Assembly: GCF_000379065.1 (NCBI RefSeq) | Contig: NZ_KB900614.1 | Coordinates: forward strand, 1,548,850 to 1,612,849 | Reading direction: 5' to 3' | Origin: Salinispora mooreana | GTDB taxonomy: Bacteria; Actinomycetota; Actinomycetes; Mycobacteriales; Micromonosporaceae | Length of the DNA: 64,000 bases | Shown here: in pieces, positions 26,661-33,161 of the stretch | How the letters are laid out: the number at the start of each line of letters is the position of its first letter | How positions within the stretch are numbered: position 1 is the first letter of the stretch | Notes under the pieces: generated by a model | Seen by the model: the letters and a program-made list of their open reading frames with translations, nothing else | What the model was told of the DNA's origin: nothing | Database searches by the model: none | Program-made: the position numbers and the translations under genes

Positions 26661-27322
26661 ACCAACCAGTGCCGAGCGAGTCATACCTGGCGCAGGTACG
26701 ACGACTGGCCGACCTGACCGAGCAGGTGTCGGCACAACGGGCCGAGGCACACACCTGGTACGAGCAGCAGTGTACGGCCGCGCGGCGCGCCGTGGCGCAC
26801 GCCGAGGATCAGGTCCGTCACGCCGAACGGGAGGTGACGGCAGCACGCGGACTGCAGGAGCGGGTCGAGGCTGAGGTCCGGCTGTTGTGGCAGGAGCTGC
26901 GCGGGCGGCTTCGGTCGGCGGGCCGCCGGATGGAGGGCCCCCCCGGTCCAGTCAGCGGCGCCGCCGGGAATCCCCTGCCGATGCTGGCCGCGGTGCGGGA
27001 CCTTCTGGCCCGTACCGGTCAACCCGGTGAGCTGCCCGGATCCGCCAATCCGCTACTTGCCGTCTGTGGGTTCGGCGGTGCGCTGGTCACGTATGCCCTG
27101 GGCGCCGTCGCCCGGACTATCGGCGACCGGTACGGCGGGGACCTGGCGGTCGGGCTGCCGGTGCTGGCGCTGGTAGTGACCTTGCTCGGCCCGCTGGTCG
27201 GCCTGATCCCGGCGAAGATTCTCGCCGACCGGCGCCACGCGGTGCTCGGCCCACGCCCGATGGCCGTGGTGGTGGTCGCCGGGCTGCTGACGACGGGACT
27301 CCTCCTCGCAGTGGCCCGCTGA
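26657..27322 (+). CDS. Coiled-coil membrane protein, last gene of the ATPase operon
   Basis: 221 residues. GTG 26657 overlaps the ATPase stop (GTGA). Residues about 15-90 form a coiled coil (AEAHTWYEQQCTAARRAVAH and on). Three hydrophobic segments follow at about 132-151, 163-185 and 201-219, with a short basic loop between the last two (KILADRRHAVLGPR). It would anchor the otherwise soluble machine to the membrane; that is inference. No family recognised. Its 3' end is overlapped by 270 bases on the opposite strand by the C-terminal tail of the cupin gene. Confidence 0.65.
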   Translation: MNQPVPSESYLAQVRRLADLTEQVSAQRAEAHTWYEQQCTAARRAVAHAEDQVRHAEREVTAARGLQERVEAEVRLLWQELRGRLRSAGRRMEGPPGPVSGAAGNPLPMLAAVRDLLARTGQPGELPGSANPLLAVCGFGGALVTYALGAVARTIGDRYGGDLAVGLPVLALVVTLLGPLVGLIPAKILADRRHAVLGPRPMAVVVVAGLLTTGLLLAVAR

Positions 27323-28678
27323 ACCGGTCAGTGGCGGCAGCCTCGGATCATCTGCCGCGCCCTTGTTGGGCCGGTTCAGACCGCTGCCCTGGGCCGGTAC
27401 GACGACCGCCTCCCGGAGCAGGCGGCGCACGAGGGTGACCCGGTCGGTCTCGTCGGCCAGGCCGGGCAGGTCCCCGACCCGGCTGACCTCCCCGATGAGC
27501 AACGCGCGCAGGGCCGGGGCACACATCTGCGGCAGGGTGATCGTACGGTCGAAGACACGCAGCGTCACCCGCTCTCCCGCCGGGGTGAGCTGCCACCGCA
27601 GGCCCGGGCGGGGAGTGACGCGGCTGTCCGGGCCGAGCGCGCCCAACGCGGCCGTCTGGGCAAGGGGATACAGCGGAGCCGGCCGGGCCGCCGGCCATGC
27701 CCGCTGCCGCAGCCGGGCGGCGAGCACTGCTGGATCGACGCAGCGCAGCCAGTCCCGCAGTACCTCTACGGTCTCCGTCAACTCGGGCTGCACCGCCTCC
27801 GGATCGGCGACGTCAATCCCGAATGGCAGGGTGGCCCGCAGCCGCGGCTCCTCGGCGGCGAGCGCGAGCAGTTCCTCGACCAGCGTGTATCGAGTCAGTG
27901 CCCGAACGCCGACGGTCAGGTGAAGGGAGCTGCTCTCCTGGGCCTTGGCACTGTGCAACCAGCCGCGGGGTAGGTACAGCGCGTCGCCGGGGGCGAGCAG
28001 CACGTCCAGGCTGGCTGGGCCCGTCGCGGTCGCGGAGACCTCATCGGCTCGACCGCCCCACGGCTGCCGCTCCAGCGGATCGGGGAGCACGGGCGGATGG
28101 ATTCGCCAGTGCTTCCGACCGTCAACCTGGAGGACGAAGACATCGTGCGTGTCGTAGTGGGTGGCGAATCCCTGGCTGCCGGCCGGAGTCAGGTAGGCAT
28201 TGACCTGCAACGGCTGCCCGACAGCCAGGCCGAGTTCCCGGGTGAAGTCGATGAGCGCCGGCCAGGTGCGGTGCAGGCCCTGCAACACCAGGGTGGCACC
28301 GCCGGCGTACAGGTCGAGAATCCTCTCGTCGAGGACCTGGTCGGCGATCTCGGCGCCCGCGCCCCCGCCACCGGTGTACCGGGCCGCCGGCACCAACACG
28401 CCGTCCTGCGCCACCCGCAGGAACGGGGTGCGCAAGCCACGCCGACTCAGCAGTTCGTCCGCGTCAGCCGGGCTGAGCAGGTCGCAAAAGCCACTCTGGT
28501 TGGGCAGCTCATGGGCCCGAGACAGCAGCGGTGTCTGTCCCCAGTGCACGGCGACGAACCTCGCCGGCTCGACCGAGACGCACCGGGCCAGCGCCGACGG
28601 TGACCCCACGGGCCGCTCCGACCCCTCGATGGCGAACGCGGTGCGACCGGGGCTGCCCGGCGAGTCGACGTACGGCAC
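27053..28678 (-). CDS. JmjC/cupin-4 family Fe(II)/2-oxoglutarate-dependent oxygenase with an antisense-overlapping tail
   Basis: 541 residues. The cupin-4 (ribosomal-oxygenase-like, NO66/MINA53/YcfD type) domain spans about 25-300. The metal triad is complete: H174 and D176 in FATHYDTHDVF and H242 in LPRGWLHSA. A winged-helix-like C-terminal part ends near residue 415 (LVRRLLREAVVVPA). Known relatives hydroxylate histidine or arginine in ribosomal proteins. Residues after about 450 are Gln/His/Arg-rich, read antisense through the membrane-protein gene, and look non-native, so the original stop was probably lost. The GTG at 28678 lies 8 bases after the repeat-peptide stop; a GTG at 28609 with GGAGC upstream is an alternative start. 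The repeat peptide beside it is a likely substrate. Confidence 0.85.
   Translation of the reverse strand: MPYVDSPGSPGRTAFAIEGSERPVGSPSALARCVSVEPARFVAVHWGQTPLLSRAHELPNQSGFCDLLSPADADELLSRRGLRTPFLRVAQDGVLVPAARYTGGGGAGAEIADQVLDERILDLYAGGATLVLQGLHRTWPALIDFTRELGLAVGQPLQVNAYLTPAGSQGFATHYDTHDVFVLQVDGRKHWRIHPPVLPDPLERQPWGGRADEVSATATGPASLDVLLAPGDALYLPRGWLHSAKAQESSSLHLTVGVRALTRYTLVEELLALAAEEPRLRATLPFGIDVADPEAVQPELTETVEVLRDWLRCVDPAVLAARLRQRAWPAARPAPLYPLAQTAALGALGPDSRVTPRPGLRWQLTPAGERVTLRVFDRTITLPQMCAPALRALLIGEVSRVGDLPGLADETDRVTLVRRLLREAVVVPAQGSGLNRPNKGAADDPRLPPLTGSAGHCEEESRRQQPGDHHHGHRAWAEHRVAPVGENLRRDQADQRAEQGHYQRQHRQPDRQVPAVPVADSPGDGAQGIRDQRTAEPTDGK
27334..27358. terminator. Hairpin between the ATPase operon and the cupin gene core
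   Basis: GCGGCAG and CTGCCGC form perfect 7-base arms with an 11-base loop, 12 bases after the stop of the last operon gene. It now lies inside the extended cupin reading frame, consistent with the cupin gene formerly ending upstream of it. Confidence 0.4.
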
Positions 28679-28686
28679 AGCCTGGT

Positions 28687-28929
28687 TCAGCCCGCACTGC
28701 CGTCGGCACCACCATCACGCTGCCCTGGAGTCGCCCCACCATCAGCCGGACCCTCCGCACTGCCGTCGGCACCACCATCGTGCTGACCCGGGGTCGCCCC
28801 ACCATCGGCCGGACCCTCCGCACTGCCGTCGGCACCACCATCATGCTGACCCGGGGTCGCCCCACCATCAGCCGGGCCCTCAGGGCCGGTGCCGCCGGAG
28901 GTTGTCATGTCGTCGTCGTTGAGTGCCAT
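28687..28929 (-). CDS. 80-residue repeat peptide, candidate substrate of the adjacent JmjC oxygenase
   Basis: Starts MALNDDDMTTSGGTGPE (17 residues), followed by exactly three 21-residue units running to the stop. Each unit reads GPADGGATPGQ, then His (units 1 and 2) or Arg (unit 3), then DGGADGSA and one variable residue. There is no Cys, Ser/Thr-rich core or membrane segment. GAGGAG upstream of ATG 28929 is a good ribosome site; a longer frame to 29049 has none. The stop lies 8 bases before the oxygenase frame. Leader-plus-repeats organisation beside a modifying enzyme is typical of ribosomally made, modified peptides. The only position that alternates His/Arg is the kind of residue cupin-4 oxygenases hydroxylate. 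The function is inferred. Confidence 0.7.
   Translation of the reverse strand: MALNDDDMTTSGGTGPEGPADGGATPGQHDGGADGSAEGPADGGATPGQHDGGADGSAEGPADGGATPGQRDGGADGSAG
28694..28882. repeat. Three tandem 63-bp repeats
   Basis: Units begin at 28694, 28757 and 28820, each 63 bases and nearly identical, encoding the 21-residue modules of the peptide. The few differences include the His to Arg codon change. Confidence 0.95.
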
Positions 28930-29097
28930 GGGTGCTCCTCGGCTGCGCCCCGTCCAAACGCCGGGGTTCGTCGTACGGCGGGTGTACCCCACCTCCGGCC
29001 CTCCCCACCACAGGGTAGCCGGGCCAGCACTCCGACGCTGGTGGTTCACTGGTCAACGGCCCGTCCGAACCCTGCGCGCGGGCGAGCGCCGAAACGG

Positions 29098-29526
29098 TCA
29101 GGGCATCATCCTGGCCAGGTCCTTCGGCATGTTGTCCTTCACGTCGCCCCACTGCCCCGAGCTGACATGCCGGTGTAGGACGTCGAGGACCACCTGTACC
29201 AGGTGCTCCGCATCGCCCTGGAGGTCATAGGTGAACTGCCTCCGGAACTCAAGGAGGAAATCATCTCGGTTCAGCTTGACCGGAACATCCGTCGGTTGCC
29301 AACCGTCGAAGTAGATTCCGCGGATCACCAGCGGCAACTGCGCGGCGAACTCCACGCTCTCCTGCACCGGCAATCGATCACGTAGCAGGTGCAGCATCGT
29401 CCGTAGGGCACAGTAGGACTGGTTTCGCTGTCCCCTCGGCCAGCCGAAGGCCTCCTCAATGTCCTGAAGCATCAGATTCGTCTTCTGCGTGGACGCGTCA
29501 ATCGCGGACTGTAGCTGCTCAGCCAT
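29098..29526 (-). CDS. DUF2267 family protein
   Basis: 142 residues from ATG 29526, preceded by GGTGGAGAG. It contains TNLMLQDIEEAFGWPRGQRN, SYCALRTMLHLLRDRLPVQE, and VEFAAQLPLVIRGIYFDGW, the standard DUF2267 pattern of paired helices, and ends in a helical C-terminal part. DUF2267 proteins are small cytoplasmic proteins of unknown function, frequent near stress and heat-shock genes in actinobacteria. This is one of three DUF2267 proteins in the window. It lies 168 bases upstream of the repeat-peptide gene on the same strand, so it could be in the same transcript, but nothing else ties them. Confidence 0.85.
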   Translation of the reverse strand: MAEQLQSAIDASTQKTNLMLQDIEEAFGWPRGQRNQSYCALRTMLHLLRDRLPVQESVEFAAQLPLVIRGIYFDGWQPTDVPVKLNRDDFLLEFRRQFTYDLQGDAEHLVQVVLDVLHRHVSSGQWGDVKDNMPKDLARMMP

Positions 29527-29765
29527 CTCTCCACCCCCGAACGTCGGCGCCACACCGACCATCGTCGTCTCGTCGCGGGGGCCCCAGCGGGCCGCGGCGC
29601 GGTCGCACCGGGCTGACTCCGCCGGGCCGGTTCACCCGTCGCCGGCCGTCGGGCGCCCCCACGACGTGGACAACGACGCCCCGATGGCGGTCCGGTCTCG
29701 TCTGCACCGTCACCTTCCAGCCACCTCCGTCTACTCCACCCCCCCGCCCCGGCGGCGACGGCGGG

Positions 29766-30164
29766 TCAAGCCGCGCGACGCTCCCGGGTTTGTTTGCAGG
29801 TCACGCAGGTCGTTGCCGACGGGAAGATTTCCAGCCGCTCCACCGGAATCGACGCACCACAGCCCTCGCAGAAGCCGTAGGTGCCCTCTTCCAGCCGGGT
29901 CAGGGCGTGCTCGAACTGTGCCCGGCGGTCAAGGATTGTGCGCAACAGGGACTGCGCGGTGTCCCGCTCTGCGGTCTTCGTGCCGCTGTCGGCCTGGTCA
30001 TCACCCGCGGTGTCCCCGACCTCGACCAGGCGCAGCACCTGACTCTGCAACACCGCCTGCTCGTACTCGGCGGCGAGTTCGTCGTAACGGGCCTGCAGGG
30101 ACTGCCGAATCTGATTGGCTTCCGCCGGGGGTCGGGGGGTGTCGACCGGGTCGTGGACGAGCAT
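29766..30164 (-). CDS. TraR/DksA-type C4 zinc-finger protein
   Basis: 132 residues from ATG 30164. A long helical hairpin (about 20-95) precedes the C-terminal zinc finger CEGCGASIPVERLEIFPSAT and CVTCK, matching the DksA/TraR four-cysteine pattern. In proteobacteria such proteins bind the secondary channel of RNA polymerase and work with ppGpp. In actinobacteria this short type has also been linked to general stress responses. Here it sits beside a winged-helix regulator and DUF2267, which fits a stress role. AGGAAGG precedes the start. A longer frame from 30269 is not supported. Confidence 0.85.
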   Translation of the reverse strand: MLVHDPVDTPRPPAEANQIRQSLQARYDELAAEYEQAVLQSQVLRLVEVGDTAGDDQADSGTKTAERDTAQSLLRTILDRRAQFEHALTRLEEGTYGFCEGCGASIPVERLEIFPSATTCVTCKQTRERRAA

Positions 30165-30333
30165 CGCTGCCTGCCTTCCTGAGGGCCTCCCGGTCCACCG
30201 GACCGGTGCTGATCGTCTGCACGGGTGGTGACCCGTGTGGTGAGCCGACCGAATACCCCGCACCGCCACGGACCAAACCGCCGCCGGATCGGCTACCCGG
30301 ACCCACCGGCACCAGGGCGGGCTATGGCCTCCG

Positions 30334-30945
30334 TCAACCGCTGCGGTCGATGGTCACCCGGGCGTCGTCGGCGAGCCGGTAGCCGACCCCGTAGACGGTG
30401 GTGACCAGGGGGACGTCCACACCGACCTTGCCCCGCAGCCGACGGACGTGCACGTCCACCGTGCGCACCCCGGCGTGCTCGTAGCCCCAGACCGCATTGA
30501 GCAGTTGTAGCCGCGTGAAGACCCGCCGGGGGTGGGCGACCAGGTGCAGCAACAGATCAAACTCCAGCCGGGTCAGCGTCAACGGCTCGCCGTCGCGCAG
30601 CACGGACCGGGAGGAGGCGAGGATGTGCAGGGTGGGGATGGTGGGGGCGAGCGACCGGCTCGGGGGGCGGCCGGTCGGGACTGGCTCCACCCGCCGGTCC
30701 GAAAGCCCGTTGCCGGTCATGGTGACCGTGCTGTCTCCACATTCCATCAGTTCGCGGGCCGCGTCCAGCAGCCGTCGGGCCGCCGGGTTCAGTGCCTCGT
30801 CGCTGGCCAACGGAATCGACAGGGTCACGGTAAGGACCGGGGGAACCGTGTTGGTGGGACGGCGCTGGCCACCCGGAGGGCGGCCGGGAACAGCGGGTTG
30901 GGACGAATGCCATCCGGCGCGCGACGAGGCGGGGCTGACCGACAT
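30334..30945 (-). CDS. Winged-helix (OmpR/PhoB-type) DNA-binding protein without receiver domain
   Basis: 203 residues. AAGGAGG sits directly before ATG 30945. The N-terminal half (about 1-105) is not a receiver domain; it contains VLTVTLSIPLASDEALNPAA and RLLDAARELMECGDSTVTM and may be a small sensor region. The C-terminal 95 residues are a Trans_reg_C winged helix: LTLTRLEFDLLLHLVAHPRR, VFTRLQLLNAVWGYEH, RTVDVHVRRLRGKVG and TTVYGVGYRL. Lacking a phosphorylatable Asp it must be controlled otherwise. It is divergent from the DUF3500 gene and has a good promoter candidate at 31077-31106. Confidence 0.85.
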   Translation of the reverse strand: MSVSPASSRAGWHSSQPAVPGRPPGGQRRPTNTVPPVLTVTLSIPLASDEALNPAARRLLDAARELMECGDSTVTMTGNGLSDRRVEPVPTGRPPSRSLAPTIPTLHILASSRSVLRDGEPLTLTRLEFDLLLHLVAHPRRVFTRLQLLNAVWGYEHAGVRTVDVHVRRLRGKVGVDVPLVTTVYGVGYRLADDARVTIDRSG

Positions 30946-31076
30946 GGTCCTCCTTGGCTGGTCCGGGTATCTCCCCAACGGCCCGGGACGCCGCTTCACC
31001 GATGCTTCCCGGCACCCGTTCGGGGGTCAAGGGGCAGCTGCGTTGCATGAATGTGACAATTGACTAACACATAGGA

Positions 31077-31106
31077 GCGATACGCTCGCTCTGCGTACGA
31101 GGTCAA
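31077..31106 (-). promoter_or_regulatory. Sigma-A-like promoter for the winged-helix gene
   Basis: TTGACC (-35, 31101-31106) and TATCGC (-10, 31077-31082) are separated by 18 bases on the minus strand. The -10 overlaps the palindrome GAGCG-ATA-CGCTC at 31075-31087, a possible operator. The predicted 5' leader to ATG 30945 is about 125 bases. Confidence 0.45.
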
Positions 31107-31233
31107 CTGATTACAGCAGAGCCGCTGCGAGGACCCGATCCGGGGGTCCCCACCGCGTTCACATTTGCCGTTCCCTCGCCCACCCCGGTGTCGCCCACTG
31201 CCCGTGTCGCCGTGCCCGGCAGGGTATACAGGG

Positions 31234-32184
31234 ATGGTGGAGGACTCGCTGTCCCAGCAGCAACGCACCGCCGCCGCGGCGCTGCTCACCGCCCTGGACG
31301 AGCCGGAACGTGCCCGGGTAGCCCACCGGTTCGACGACCGGCGGGCACGGCGCTGGATCGAGTACCGGCCCCGGCCCCGGCCCGGCGTCTGCCTGGCCGA
31401 CCTGCGCCGCGTTGCTCGGAAGGCCGCCCACCGACTCCTGGCGAGCGCCCTGAGCACCTCGGCCTACGCCCAAGCGGTGGCGATCATCGGTCTGGAGGAG
31501 GTGCTGGACCGAGCCGAGGGGGGACGCCGCGGCCGACACAGCGACGACTACTGGGTGGCGGTTTTCGGTGACCCGATCCAGGACGAGGCGTGGGGGTGGC
31601 GGGTCGAGGGGCACCACCTGTCGATCAGCATGACCATCGTCGCCGACCAGGTCTCCCCCGCTCCGGTCTTCTTCGGGGCGAACCCGGCCGCCATCCGTTG
31701 GGCCGACCGGCCGGTCACCCGCCCGCTCGGCCCAGAGGAGGACCTGGGTCGGGCGTTGCTGGATTCCCTCAGCCCGCAACTACGGACGACAGCGATCATC
31801 GCCGAAGCGGCTCCCACCGACATCATCAGCGCGACCCGACCGCGCGTGGATACCCCGATGGTTCCCCTCGGCGTCTCCGCTGACCAGATGGGCCCCACCG
31901 GCCGAGCCCTGGTGGACCAACTCGTCGCTCTCTACCTGGAGCGGTTCCCGCCGGAGTTGGCAGACCGGGAGGCCCGTCGGCTCGCCGGGTCCTCAATGCA
32001 CTTCGCCTGGGCTGGACCGAGCTGGCCAGGGCAGCGTCACTACTACCGCCTGCAGGGCGACGACCTGCTGATCGAGTACGACAACACCGCGGATGACGGC
32101 AACCACGCCCACACCGTGCTGCGCCGCCCGAGCAGTGACTTCGGTGCCGACCTCCTGGCTGCCCACCACCGGGTCGCCCACTGA
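31234..32184 (+). CDS. DUF3500 domain-containing protein
   Basis: 316 residues from ATG 31234. Family landmarks are SDDYWVAVFGDPIQDEAWGW, EGHHLSISMTIV, SPAPVFFGANPA, MHFAWAGPSWPGQRHYYRLQ and LIEYDNTADDGNHAHTVLR. DUF3500 proteins occur in bacteria and fungi and their activity is not established. The conserved His/Trp/Tyr-rich segments suggest a ligand or metal site. Bacterial relatives are often exported, but no signal peptide is visible here. An upstream start at 31165 is rejected for lack of a ribosome site; a CAGGGT box 8 bases before the ATG hints at a near-leaderless transcript. Confidence 0.9.
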   Translation: MVEDSLSQQQRTAAAALLTALDEPERARVAHRFDDRRARRWIEYRPRPRPGVCLADLRRVARKAAHRLLASALSTSAYAQAVAIIGLEEVLDRAEGGRRGRHSDDYWVAVFGDPIQDEAWGWRVEGHHLSISMTIVADQVSPAPVFFGANPAAIRWADRPVTRPLGPEEDLGRALLDSLSPQLRTTAIIAEAAPTDIISATRPRVDTPMVPLGVSADQMGPTGRALVDQLVALYLERFPPELADREARRLAGSSMHFAWAGPSWPGQRHYYRLQGDDLLIEYDNTADDGNHAHTVLRRPSSDFGADLLAAHHRVAH

Positions 32185-32249
32185 AGCCCACGGCGAGTCC
32201 GCCGGAGGAGCCCCGCCCCACGGCGCTGCTCGCCACGGGGTACGGCTAG

Positions 32250-33032
32250 CTAGTTGTCGCGAGGCCGCGAGACCGTGGTGACCAACCGCTCGGCCACCTC
32301 CCGCAGGGGGATCCCGAGCGAGGACGCCGCGCTGCGCAGCACCGTCATGGCCTCCTCCGCCCGGCACCCCCGCTGGGTCATGACGACACCGATCGCCTGC
32401 CCGACAACGCTCTCGCCGAGCAGCGCCAGGTCGACCTGACCGGCCTCGGCCACGGTCCGCGCCCGGTCCCGCACCGCGGCGAGCAGAAGACCGGCGTGCT
32501 CGGCCACCAGCATCGCGGTCAGCTGGTGGCGGGGGGTGAGCACCTCCCGAGCCCCCGCGTAGAGGTTGAGCGCGCCGATCACCTGTTCGTCGATGTCGAT
32601 CGGCGCGGAGATCACAGCCGACACCCCGAGCTCACGGGCGCGCCACGTCCAGTCCGGCCACCGCGCCTCAGCGCTCAGTAGCTCCGCGATCACCAGCTCC
32701 CGCCGCCCGATCGCCGCCATCGCCGGCGAGTCCGGGCCGTGCCGCAGGTCGTCGAGCTCGGCGAGTCGGGCGTCGGAGGCCACCGCTCCGGCCGGCTCTC
32801 CCGCACGCAGGGAGGTGAACCCACACCAGCCGACCCCCGCGATGCCGTCCCGGGCGATCCGGACGAGGACGGTCAGCGCGGCGTCGAGGTCTGTCGCGCC
32901 GATCAGCCCGGCGGTCAGCTCCCGGAGCAGTCCCGCGGTCTCCAGGACACCGAGCGTCTCCCCGACCGACTCCCGCATCTCCAGGTTCACCCGACCCACC
33001 TCCATCACGCCGTACGCCGCACGTTCTACCAC
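32250..33032 (-). CDS. GAF and ANTAR domain RNA-binding antitermination regulator
   Basis: 260 residues as drawn. A GAF sensor domain covers about 35-180 (TDLDAALTVLVRIARDGIAG, SAVISAPIDIDEQVIGALNLYAG). The C-terminal ANTAR domain (about 195-255) has GQAIGVVMTQRGCRAEEAM and ASSLGIPLREVAERLV. ANTAR domains bind paired RNA hairpins and prevent termination of target transcripts. The signal sensed here is unknown. The start is uncertain: GTG 33032, ATG 33005, or GTG 32990, which has GGAGG at good spacing; 32990 would still keep both domains. The gene ends 65 bases from the convergent DUF3500 gene. Confidence 0.88.
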   Translation of the reverse strand: MVERAAYGVMEVGRVNLEMRESVGETLGVLETAGLLRELTAGLIGATDLDAALTVLVRIARDGIAGVGWCGFTSLRAGEPAGAVASDARLAELDDLRHGPDSPAMAAIGRRELVIAELLSAEARWPDWTWRARELGVSAVISAPIDIDEQVIGALNLYAGAREVLTPRHQLTAMLVAEHAGLLLAAVRDRARTVAEAGQVDLALLGESVVGQAIGVVMTQRGCRAEEAMTVLRSAASSLGIPLREVAERLVTTVSRPRDN

Positions 33033-33161
33033 CGGACCACCGGAGTTTCGGGCCTGTCCCCACTCCGCAGCCTCGGCCTACTACCCCGAGGAGAGGGGTC
33101 GAAACTGTCCCAAAAAGGGGCGCCTTCCGGAGCCGGACGCTACCGGAACACTCCGGGCCGG

